Made by a program: the position numbers and the translations under genes
Notes under the pieces: generated by a model
Told to the model about the DNA's origin: nothing
Seen by the model: only the letters and a program-made list of their open reading frames with translations
Database searches by the model: none
Origin: Anarhynchus alexandrinus
Taxonomy: Eukaryota > Chordata > Aves > Charadriiformes > Charadriidae
Direction: 5' to 3'
Assembly (NCBI GenBank): GCA_008711295.1
Contig: VUYV01000119.1
Coordinates: forward strand, 1,703,159-1,767,158
DNA length: 64,000 nt
In this document: positions 22,886 through 33,456 of the stretch, piece by piece
Numbering within the stretch: the stretch's first letter is position 1
Layout of the letters: every line of letters begins with the position of its first letter

Positions 22886-23311
22886 CAAGGACCTCTCATA
22901 TGAGGAGAGGCTGAGGGAGCTGGGAATGTTCAGCTTGGAGAAGGCCCAGAGATGATCTTGTCAGTGTATATAAATACCTATTGGGAGAGTGTAATGAAGA
23001 AGGAACCAGACTCTTCTCAGTTGTGTCCAGTGACAGGACACAAGACAATGTGCACAAACTGAAATACAGGAAATTCCATCTCCACATAAGAAATTCCATC
23101 TCCTCACATATTTATTGTGAGGGTGGTCAAATGCTGAAACAGATTGCCCAGAGAGGTAGTGAAATCTCTGTGGATTTATTCAAAACCTGAGCAGGCATGG
23201 TGCTGGACAACCCGCTCTAGATGACGGTGCTTTGAGCAGGGAAGTTGGACTAAATGATTTCTAGAGGTGGCTTCCAGCCTCAGCAATGCTGTAATTCTGT
23301 GATTCTGTGAG
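22886..23311 (+). mobile_element. Older CR1 3' fragment (distinct 3' UTR)
   Basis: The sense strand starts ctcatatgaggagaggctga (YEERL block) and carries cagcttggagaaggc (FSLEK). It passes through degraded codons to ggtggtcaaatgctgaaaca and a 3' UTR with tgagcagggaagttggacta and aggtggcttccagcctc, ending in ttctgtgattctgtgag. The UTR wording is unlike that of the other copies, so this is a separate, older subfamily. Frames are broken. A local direct duplication (gaaattccatctcc at about 23069 and 23088) lies inside it. Confidence 0.88.
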
Positions 23312-24171
23312 TTAGATGACAGGACTGATCTCTTGGTACTTCAAAGGACCAAAAAATGGATGAACCAGAATACAGTATTTCCAACTGGGACACAGGTGTT
23401 AAATACTATGTGCTGTTCAAGGAAGGCTGAGGAACAAGCACAGTTAAGTCAGTTAAATGGGTTACAGATTATAAAGATGTAAGTGATAGGTAAGTAAAAG
23501 AAAAACTCTTTTCAAAATCACTTGGAGAAAGTAGAACTTAATAGCAGTGAATAGGACAATAAACATAAGTATGTTTATAACTCATATGTTGGACTCGCAT
23601 GGGAAAATATTGATAAACGAAAGGAACTGGCTAATGTTGAGCTCTGGGACTGAAATGCAAAGGAAACTTGAAATTTCTTTGAGAAATAGGTGCAAAAACT
23701 GTCTGGAATTTATAGCGAAGTGAATGGAAAAAAGTTGTGAGAAAGATATCCTGACTTAATTGGATGATTAACTGCAGAGAAGAATATCAATAGCAGAACT
23801 AAAGTATACTGGGAGTGGAAATCCAAGCTGATCAGAAGAAAAGTTTGACCTGGATGTCAGAATGCATGGATACAAAGTGAAAAGGGAGGACAAGATAAAC
23901 TTCGCAGCTGTGAAACCAGAAAAACGGGTGATTCCTGGCAGTTTGCTGTGTGGCTGTTCCTATATGGGAAAAAAAAGTATAATTGACTTTTTTACAACAG
24001 AGGATAACCCTAGTTGTGGTGTTGAGTATGAGAGCCATCCATGCTCAAGAAAGATGAATTCAAATTGGCCGAACAGGGAAAATGTCGTGGGAGAATGCTG
24101 TGAAGGTGGGACCTACAGCTCGACATCTAACCCTTGCCTGTCTAAATTAAGAGACAAATGTAGACTCTCTG
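23312..24171. other. Unassigned sequence up to the assembly gap
   Basis: A plus-strand frame of about 103 codons starts at 23862 and runs open into the Ns. It is rich in cysteine and lysine but has no domain I recognise. It cannot be judged without the missing bases. Confidence 0.4.
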
Positions 24172-24785
24172 NNNNNNNNNNNNNNNNNNNNNNNNNNNNN
24201 NNNNNNNNNNNNNNNNNNNNNNNNNNNNNNNNNNNNNNNNNNNNNNNNNNNNNNNNNNNNNNNNNNNNNNNNNNNNNNNNNNNNNNNNNNNNNNNNNNNN
24301 NNNNNNNNNNNNNNNNNNNNNNNNNNNNNNNNNNNNNNNNNNNNNNNNNNNNNNNNNNNNNNNNNNNNNNNNNNNNNNNNNNNNNNNNNNNNNNNNNNNN
24401 NNNNNNNNNNNNNNNNNNNNNNNNNNNNNNNNNNNNNNNNNNNNNNNNNNNNNNNNNNNNNNNNNNNNNNNNNNNNNNNNNNNNNNNNNNNNNNNNNNNN
24501 NNNNNNNNNNNNNNNNNNNNNNNNNNNNNNNNNNNNNNNNNNNNNNNNNNNNNNNNNNNNNNNNNNNNNNNNNNNNNNNNNNNNNNNNNNNNNNNNNNNN
24601 NNNNNNNNNNNNNNNNNNNNNNNNNNNNNNNNNNNNNNNNNNNNNNNNNNNNNNNNNNNNNNNNNNNNNNNNNNNNNNNNNNNNNNNNNNNNNNNNNNNN
24701 NNNNNNNNNNNNNNNNNNNNNNNNNNNNNNNNNNNNNNNNNNNNNNNNNNNNNNNNNNNNNNNNNNNNNNNNNNNNNNNNNNNNN
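24172..24785. other. Assembly gap (614 Ns)
   Basis: Unlike the gap at 9.6 kb, neither flank is a repeat I recognise, so the hidden content cannot be predicted. Confidence 0.97.
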
Positions 24786-26570
24786 TTTCACTGAAATCTC
24801 CACTTGTAAGGCCTCACCATTCGCTTGGACAGCTATGACCTGGATATCGAATTAGAGAAAAATCCACACATAGATAGGGCTTATATACATTAGCAAAAAT
24901 ACTCACTTTTTTCAATAAAAACAAAGAAGTTAAAGTGGTTTGGAGTTTGTATAAGTTCTATTTGAGGCTTTCAGTGAGCATGTAGCTTTTTTTTTCTTAT
25001 TGGACCATGCAAATATATGCATAACACAATATATAGTCACATACGTGAAGCATGCTTCATATATGTGAAGCATGGCTTTACCATGAATGAGGGATTTGTA
25101 ATAGCAAAATTTATATGGTCCTTCTGATTCATGTTGGTTAGCTGAGTGCCTCTAATTTCCTACTGAATGTGTTTTCAGCTGGCTTCACCTTTTTGGTGTT
25201 GTATATGTTACCTCAGGAATAACTCTAAAAATACTCCTCTAGACATTTCTGCCATACAGTTTGTCTAGAAGGATGGATTCAGCTATTTGCCTCCCTGAAT
25301 CAGACGTTCCTGAATCAAACTTTCCTGCAGAAAAGCCAGAAGAAACTACAGAATACAATTAAATAACCAAAAATGAGAAATGCAGGGACACTGGTTTTCA
25401 CTTGAAATATCTCTTGCTGTCCTGTGAGGCTGCGTTACAGCCTCTGGAAAAGGAAAACAAGAATGGGGTGTAAGAGATTTACCATCCCAAAGGCCACATG
25501 AACTCTATTGTACCTTGCTGCTTTGGGCAACTCTTTACATTATTAACTAATACAGTATCCTTCTTTATAGTAGTTAAGCCCAATAAACTGTCATACTGCT
25601 GTATCCACTGACCCAGCTGCTACCTTAATGCACCCTGAGTGGGAAAATAATACATAGCTACCAACCTAAATAAAGAAAAAAACAATGGGAATAGATGTGG
25701 TCTGATGTGGATTTACTGGAAAAGCAAGAGAGGTAGGAGGGTTTTGTTTCTCACCATCCCCGGGAGCTGATGTGGCACTCAAATCTGAGTCACACGGTGA
25801 ATGTGGGTCACTTGCCCCACCCCTGTTCAGCTCAGCATCCCCCTTCGTATGCATCGTGCTCTGGGCATAGCAGTAACTTTTCATGCTGTGCTATCTCCTT
25901 TCCATACAGGAGAAGAATACTCAGGAAAGTATTTCATTCCCCAGCACTCAAGCAAAAGAAGCTACTTTCTGAGAAAATGTCTCTTGTTTTTTATAGCTAT
26001 CTATGTGATGTTCAAGAATAATTCAGTGACATCTCGCAGAGTGGGAGGTTTAGAATGTGAACTCCATGGGAAATGCCAATATTTCAAAATGTAGGTTTGA
26101 ATTCTAAGAAAACTCTCAAACAATTTGAATTTGCCTGCAAAATGAAATTGTAATAAACTGCTGTCAGTTATCAGAAAGATTTTGTGTGGAATTTATCTGT
26201 TAATTTAACTTTATTTTAGCATATAAAAATACAACCATGACGCAAAAAATAATATTTAAATGAAAGTTTCAGGCATTCCATTATAGCAATGTTAAAACAT
26301 TCAGCTGTGTCCTTATTATAACAGGTTTTATTTTTTTTAATTACAGTTGTGTTTGAAACCGACAGACCAGCAGAAAAAATTGTTTTCTATGGAACCAACA
26401 TTTTCCAAGGAAAACCTGTTCTAGTGAAAATGGTTTCGGAACTAATGACAGCTGTGATACCCATAGGTTTAAATCTTACATGCCCAGCTCTGGGAGCAAG
26501 ATTCATAATGTAGAGTAAGACACCACAGTCTCAACAGCTGAAAATAGCATTAGGCCCACCTTCTTCAAGC

Positions 26571-26593
26571 AAAAAAAAAAAAAAAAGAAAAAA
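26571..26593. repeat. Poly-A tract
   Basis: Sixteen A residues, then g and aaaaaa. It is not preceded by a recognisable retrocopy, so it is best taken as simple low-complexity sequence. Confidence 0.8.
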
Positions 26594-28416
26594 TCAACGG
26601 AGAGAAAAAAGCATACCTTCTGTGTATACACAGGCTTAGATTACTCTGCTGAGTCTTCACTGTAGCCAGCCATCTATCTATTTTTTTCCAAGTAATTTTC
26701 TTTCGAGTGCTATACAATCAATCTCATTCCCCAGTGGGGTCTAGTTGCAGTCTGTTGCTGGAATGCCATCACATTCCTGTAAATGTTTGTGCATCATCCA
26801 GTTAACCTGACTTTAATTTAGATCTAAAGCTGTGTAATTCTGTATGTTTTGTCTTTTTTCCCTTTTTTTGGCTGAAAATACTTTTGTTAATTTGCTACAA
26901 ATCAATAAGTAATCCTAGTGAAGACAAATCTTCATAAGCGTAAGTAAAGATGTTTGTGTGAAACATGCTGTTTATTCAGAGTGGCTAAAATATTTTTTAA
27001 AATTGAAAAAAAAACCAATACAGCAGCTATTTACTCACTCAATTATATTGAAAAGTCAAAGAAATCTGCAGCAGTCAGTATATATCAACAGCAGTACTGG
27101 GCTCAGCATCAACAAAGAGGCCCCAACATCTTGGTATTTACTGTCTCTGGAAGTTTTTGCATTTATTTGAAGCCAAAAATCTAAACTGAACAAAAGAAGT
27201 GTAGTTCACTTTGATAAAATAGAAAACAATTCTTCTTCTAACTTTGGTCAAACTAAATTTCTGAGTAGTCTTATGTACGTTTTAAGAACTATACAGGCTT
27301 TCAAGAGCTTTTCCAGCCTGTCTTCAAGCTCTCTTTACATGTCATCAACCTACTTAGTCTCCAGGTAGTTCCGTTAGTCTAATCTTGTTAAATAGTTATA
27401 TTTGCCACAAAATATCAAAATGCATTCAGTACCTTTCCTGTTGCCAAAGACACCTTTGATCACAAATATTGTAATATCAGCTTTTGTTCTGGGGACTGTC
27501 ACAGATAACAAAACACTGAGTCAAATCTATCAGCTCAGTCATCTGTGCCGCTAATCCCCATTACAAGCAGAGAACGTGAATGAAGAACTAACCAAAACCA
27601 GTCTTTACACTCAAATCTCCTATGACAGCAAGAGTATTTAACTGTTGTTGGTAAGAGCATTTCTGCGTGGGAAAAAGCACAGTAATATAGAGTTGTGTAT
27701 CAGATCGCTTGTTAATTACATATGTCAGTTCTACAACAGCAAGTACTTAAAAGACTAATGATACCGCATCCATGTTTACAATATCTTTTACTGCTTATTT
27801 TGGCACTGAAAGGTTTTGAAGTAATTCTTGTGCATGCAAAGCTATTAATTTTTATACAGATCTGCTTAGATTCTCCAGTTATAACTCATAGCTAATGTCA
27901 TACTGTTCTGGTGGATAAGCATGAAATTCTAAACTTTTGTGTTCTGGAATATTTAAAATCTGTGCTTTTTTGGCTGACCTTGCCTATTTGACTTTTACAT
28001 CATTAAATAGTCTTCGACTCCACTGCAAGATTGGCCAGTTCATATCACATCTGAGTCTGACTTCATGATTGTTGGGTGCTACAGGCAAAGAAACCTGCTT
28101 TATAAAAGAAATCGTAAACTGATGTCTGTCTTCACCTGTGATTTTTTTCTTTTACTAAATAATGGTTGCAGCACTGGTGACTTTTTGTCCAGAGGGAGAG
28201 TGTCCTGATGAAAGCTCTGCGGTTGCTGTCCTCAACACTGCAGTCCTTGCAGCAGCTCTCCCGGCTACCCACAGCAGGAAGAGGAAACTAACTTTCTTAT
28301 GCCCTGGAAAAAAAGTGAACTTCTCAGATATTTGCATGTAATAAAGTATAGAATCTAAAAAGACCTCTCCCCAGTATTTTGTACTCCTATGGTTTGTTGG
28401 GATATGCTCCCTTTTT

Positions 28417-28437
28417 TATATATATATATATGTATAT
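28417..28437. repeat. (TA)7 microsatellite
   Basis: A run of tatatatatatata follows a T6 tract and ends in tgtatat. Confidence 0.85.
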
Positions 28438-28969
28438 CTCAGCTCTGTTAGCCTTTTCCTTCCCTGATATGGTTTCTTCATTCTGCTTCTCATTGATAGC
28501 TTTTATTTCCACCTGAAATTGTCATCCTCAAATGGCATCTTGCTGTCACTCCAGCATGCTGGCACTCCAGGGAAAGTACCGGAAACATGCCTTCAATAAA
28601 CGAAAAAGTAACAACAAACAAATGAGTACCTATTACAGCTAATTCACAGCTGGAAGCAAAATCTGAGTTTTGAGAAACATATGAGAAGCCCTGGAAATAG
28701 ATCACATGAAGAACTGAAAGCCATTCACCTCTAGAAACAATGATTTCACTACTGATTTATTCAGGGACATATCTGGAGGGATTCTTGGTTAAGACCACTT
28801 CAAGTGTCTGGAAGATGCCCAAGGTCTGATTTCAGAAGTATACACACAGAAACTCTTCTGAAGTTCCAAATACACAGACAGAATCCCATCTACCAAAAAC
28901 GGCTATAGACTTTCTGTCTCTTGCTAACTTGACTTGCTGGGACACTTTAGGTTTTGTTTCAAAAGAAAA

Positions 28970-29020
28970 AATATATGTATGTGTGCATGTGTGTGATGTG
29001 CATGTATATATAAAAATATA
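28970..29020. repeat. Compound TA/TG microsatellite
   Basis: Alternating pyrimidine-purine sequence: atatatgtatgtgtgcatgt, then gtgtgatgtgcatgtatata. Confidence 0.75.
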
Positions 29021-29849
29021 AACAAGCAAACATCCAGACATATGCAGACATGCATAAATACATATGCTGCCAGGAAGCAAAATACCGCTCAAATTAAATG
29101 GAAACTTTCATTTCCTGAAGGCCCATATTGGTCCAAATAGCCTGGAACATATACACACTGCACTTCCATTTTCTACCTGGGAGACAGACAATGTCCAGCA
29201 CTGTTCCAGCATATTATTTCCTATTAATATGTCATCTGGAATGTAGTTTAAATATGGAGTGGACAAAGTGGAGACAAGTAAAGTTAAGTAAGATTAACCT
29301 TATCAAAACAGCGTGCTCTTCAAGACTTGAACAAAAGCCTTGAATGAATAGGTGCTATCTAAAGTAGAACTGCACCTGATATTGCTTTGGAGCTTTATAA
29401 TAATCCTACACGGTGAGTAAATGCATTGCGCTAAATTGTGTGTGCCTCTGATTAGGACTGAACCCAAGAAACCTTCCCAAGGGAACCCAAGGTAGCGCTA
29501 CCAGATAGCCGACTTTCCCCAGTTTATTCATTCTACCCGAAAATTTTATTCTGAAAGAATTGGATGACACTATGAGTTTTCATGTTTGGTTGGGGTGGGG
29601 TTTTTTTGACATCTGGCAGTCCCACTATTTGTATTGCACAGTACCTCTGTCTGGGCTGCTGTGCATTTCTACAGTGTGTGTAGAGATCACAGCACAGGGT
29701 ATTTCAGTAAGAAAGGCTGACGTGAGCTGTGTTTGCGCACGCATAGTGAATCTGATACGCTCTGACAATATCAGATTTACTGCATGTATTTCTCATCTTT
29801 TTTTTTTTCAGGATATACAAGCAAGATCTAGTAGTTCATTCCTACACAG

Positions 29850-30334
29850 AAATCATAGAATCGTAGAATTATAGAATGGTTTAGGTTGGAAGGGACCTTG
29901 AAGATCGTCTAGTTCCAACCCCCCTGCCATAGGCAGGGACACCTCCCACTAGACCAGGTTGCTCAAAGCCCCCTTCAACCTGGCTTTAAACACCTCCAGG
30001 GATGGAGCTTCCACAACTTCTCTGGGAAACCTGTTCCAGTGCCTTACCACCCTCAGAGTGAAAAATTTCTTCCTAATATCTAATCCAAATCTACCCTCTT
30101 TCATTTTAAATCCATTACTCCTTATTCAATCACTACACTCCCTGACAAAGAGTCCCTCCCCAGCTCTCCTGTATGCCCCCTTTAGGTACTGGAAGGCCAC
30201 AATGAGGTCTCCCCGGAGCCTTCTCTTCTCCAGGCTGAACAACCCCAACTCTCTCAGCCTGTCAGTGCTCCAACCCTCTGATCATCTTCGTGGCCCTCCT
30301 CTGTACTTGGTCCAACAGGCCCATGTCCTTCTTG
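29850..30334 (-). mobile_element. CR1 LINE 3' fragment (first subfamily, older copy)
   Basis: It starts aatcatagaatcgtagaatt in antisense and continues tttaggttggaagggacc, then the cctgccataggcagggac UTR. The C-terminal RT codons extend to gtccttcttg, where homology ends at about 30334. Compared with the copy at 42.8 kb, several substitutions disrupt the RT frame. It lies 0.7 kb from an opposite-strand CR1. Confidence 0.94.
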
Positions 30335-31018
30335 GACATTGGTCAGCATTAGGTCAGACATTCTGTGATAGTACATATCAGGTACCCTGTTAAGAAAAAG
30401 AGTGTGTTTTTTTCTAGAGTGTTGACTGCTCAAAAAGGTACCTGCTGCCAGTGCTGCTGTTCTTCAGAATCATACACCATATCCTCTGACTTTTCATCCT
30501 CAATGTACTGTTTCAGATTTAGAAGTTTGGCTGATCCTGTTCTACTACTCCGGTTAAAAAAAATTACTTCTTGGGAAGAGAACTGACAACAGTCTCATGG
30601 TAAGTAAGGCACATTTTGGAATGAATATAACTTCTTTTTAGAGAGACAATATAAGGAGTTATTATTTAATTGGCATCCGTACGTGGTAGTAATTCACAGC
30701 CCCATCTTAATTTATTCCAGACTGTAAAAAAAATGTTTCTATCTAAAGTAAAGTACTCTCCATAGGAAAAATTGCTCAAATCCTTACAACTTCTCTGTGG
30801 AGTATTTTTAACATGAGGTAATTCAAGATCATATTCTTAGGAAAGTCCATTGCACTGTTGTCCTGAACTTTCTGCCATGGGGGCCAGCAGCTAAATTCAG
30901 TGGGTCTGTAAATCTTTACAGAACCCATAGTTTCAAATTAAAAAGAAGCAATAACATCAGACCCTGAATGGAGATATTAGAACAGCACAAAATTAAAAGC
31001 TAAGACATGGTTGTTGAG
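30335..31018. other. Non-coding spacer between two inverted CR1s
   Basis: No gene recognised; AT-rich. Confidence 0.5.
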
Positions 31019-32005
31019 TCAATGTCTCAATGACCAAATGGAAAACAGTAACGAGTGGTGTCCCTCAAGGGTCTGTACTGGGACCAATACTATTTAATAT
31101 CTTCATTAACAACATAGACAGTGGAATTGAGGGCACCCTCAGAAAGTTTGCATATGACACCAAACTGAGTGGTGCAGTTAATTTGACAGAGGGAAGGAAT
31201 GCCATCCAGAGGGACCTTGACAGGCTTGAGGAGTGGGCCCATGCGAATCTCAAGAAGTTCAACAAGGCTGAGTACAAGGTCCTGAACCTGGGTCGGAGCA
31301 ATCCCCAGTATCAATACAGGCTGGGGAATGAGTGGATGAAGAACAGTTCTGTGGAGAAGGACTTGGGGAAACTGGTGGATGAAAAATTGGACATGAGCTG
31401 GCAATGTGCACTTGCAGCCCAGGAAGTCAATTGTATCCTGGGCTGCATCAAAAGAAGTGTGGCCAGCAGGTGGATGAAGATGATTCTGCCCCTCTACTCC
31501 ACTCTGGTGAGACCCCACCTGTGTCCAGCTCTGGAGTCCTCAGTATAGGAAAAACATGGACCTGTTAGAAAGGGTGTAGAGGAGGGCCACAAAAATGATC
31601 AGAGGGCTGGAGCACCTCTCCTCTGCAGAAAGGCTGGGAGAGTTGCAGCTGGAAAAGAGAAGGCTCCAGGGAGACCTTATTGTGGCCTTTCAATACTTAA
31701 AGGGAGCTTATAAGAAAGATAGAGAAAGACTTTTTCCAGGGTCTGTAGTGACAGAACAAGGGGCAATGGTTTTAAACTGAAAGAAGGTAGATTTACATTG
31801 GAAGAAACTTTTTTGTGATGAGGGTGGTGAAGCACTGGAACAGGTTGCCCAGAGAAGTTGTCAATGCCCCATCCCTGGAAGTATTATAGGGCTTTGAGCA
31901 ACCTGATCTAGTGGAAGATGTCCGTGCTCATTGCAGGAGTGTTGGACTAGATGGCATTTCAAGGTCCCTTCCAACTCAAACTATTCTATGAGTCTATGAT
32001 TTTAT
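31019..32005 (+). mobile_element. CR1 LINE, 5'-truncated, nearly 1 kb, degraded
   Basis: Sense homology begins near caatgtctcaatgaccaaat (SMSKWRPV block) and includes gtgtccctcaagggtctgta (motif B). It ends with the 3' UTR (tccgtgctcattgcagg, ttccaactcaaactattctatg) and gagtctatgattttatg. The UTR type is close to that of the copies at 37.2 and 50.2 kb. The short duplication tcaatgtctcaatg lies at the 5' junction. Confidence 0.94.
31030..31780 (+). pseudogene. CR1 RT fragment with altered catalytic box
   Basis: The first open part (31030-31548) reads [19 protein letters not shown], then [18 protein letters not shown], then the [16 protein letters not shown] and [19 protein letters not shown] blocks. 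The catalytic box is FAYD where active CR1s have FADD: the codon is tat at about 31151, replacing the first aspartate, so activity is abolished. A net 8-base loss after RPHL (about 31520) shifts the frame. A TAG interrupts the RVQRR block near 31577. The second open part (31595-31780) continues with [20 protein letters not shown] and then ends early. The copy is 5'-truncated. Confidence 0.93.
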
Positions 32006-33069
32006 GCAAAAACTTCTGTGGTAATATTCACTCTTCTTTGCTTCCTGAAACAGTACGATCCAAATGCAACAGTGATGACACCACTGCCTTCCAGGCGCTC
32101 CTCTAAGCTTGTGGTCCCAGGTATCCCCTAGTAAATACACTTCTGTGAGCTTCAATAGTCTCTCTATTCATCACAACATTTTCAACACATGTCACAAAAT
32201 TTTATGCATCATATACTATAAGGAGTGTTTGTTACACAGCCTTGTCAAGCACAGAACCTGCAGGTTGCTTCTGACCCCACACAGGTGACACAGGAGTAAT
32301 ACAGGTGACTAGTTTGGCATTTGGAGTGCTTTCACTAAATAGCTTCTTCTCTACACTCCTTTTTTTGTCAGTTTTAGGTGCCCCAGTTATTATGGATAAG
32401 GAAGAACTGATAAATACTAGAAATGTCTCTTTACTTAAGTGGTAAGAGAGAGGGGTCAGAAGGGGCAGCAAAGGCAAAACTGATCCCTTCATAGCCACTC
32501 AGTCTCATTTCTCCCCAATTTCTCTTATAAAATTGTTGGAGCTTTATCATCAGTTCTCTACTCACCAAATTTTGTGTCAAGAGGCTGTGTCTCTCAAGCC
32601 GGGAATCTGTCACAAATAGAGAATTATTTTAACCTACCCTTCTCTCCTTTGATATTATAATTATAATCTCTCTACCGGCTAAATAAAACACAAAGTTAAT
32701 AATATAGGTTTTTTATTTAGTGATCAATTAGTCCTTCAAGAAATTATAATTTTATTTGAAAAGCAGCTATCAGAGAGAAGCCAACGTCTTGAAACACTTA
32801 CAAAAAAGAATGTGCTGTCCACCATCTGACTTTGATTAAATTACCCAGAGAACAGTCATATCAAATGAAACCCTCAACTCCCAAATATTTGGAATTGCAG
32901 TGAAATTAGCTATCAGATTCTTAAATTAAAAGCTTCTTTCTCTTTTAGAATACATCAATTTGAGATTCTCTGACAGACAAAGAAAAATATAAATAAAATA
33001 AACCACTAATTGATTGAGGTATTTGAAACAAAAAGGAAATATTAGATCATTTAGTTTCATTTTTTTTGT
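32006..33069. other. Non-coding sequence
   Basis: No gene or transposon recognised. The minus-strand frames at 32232-32613 overlap each other and have no known character. Confidence 0.5.
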
Positions 33070-33310
33070 GAAATAGGTCAAACAACTGCATTCACTTCCC
33101 TTCTACTGTCCTAACGTGTTTGGCTAAAGCTTATCTTTCAAAAACACATCTAATCTTTATTTGAAGACACATGAGATGGGTAATGTCACTTTCTTTGGTA
33201 ATCTGTTCAGATGATTGATTGTCATCTTCATTACAAATCTGTGTTGAATTTGAAGCTGTCTAGTCTCAACTCCCAGCCATGGGATGAGATGGCCTAGTTG
33301 AGATGCCAGG
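33070..33310 (-). mobile_element. Ancient CR1/L3-like relic
   Basis: The sequence ttgaagctgtctagtctcaa followed by ctcccagccatggg, preceded by ctttggtaatctgttcagat and attacaaatctgtg, matches in order the antisense of the RT C-terminal region of old amniote CR1/L3-like LINEs. In those, the motif reads roughly ttggtaatttgttccaatgg and later tctagcttcaactcccagcc. The match is from memory of the family and is diverged, so boundaries are approximate. Confidence 0.6.
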
Positions 33311-33347
33311 GCAAACTTTTAGATGGCTAAAGCTAGGTCAGTGATTT

Positions 33348-33456
33348 AGTTGTGGACTTGGCAGTGCTAGGTTAATAGTTGGACTTGATGATCTTAAAGG
33401 TCTTTTCTAACCTCATATTTCTATCATTCTATGATTCTATGATTCTATGATTCTAG
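33348..33456 (+). mobile_element. Short CR1 3' tag with four terminal repeats
   Basis: Sense CR1 3' UTR (gtggacttggcagtgctagg, gttggacttgatgatcttaa, ggtcttttctaacctcat) ends in cattctatg and gattctatg units repeated about four times. It belongs to the second subfamily and is only about 110 bases long. It abuts the older, oppositely oriented relic on its left. Confidence 0.92.

Larger units (their letters stand above)
24786..29849. other. Non-coding AT-rich sequence with several microsatellites
   Basis: No gene or CR1 was recognised in these 5 kb. Low-complexity tracts are a poly-A at 26571-26586, a (TA)7 at about 28417-28437 and a TG/TA-rich tract at 28970-29020. A small palindrome (gaagcatgcttc, 25047-25058) lies within a duplicated gtgaagcatg string. 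Frames are at most 104 codons and unassigned. Confidence 0.5.
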
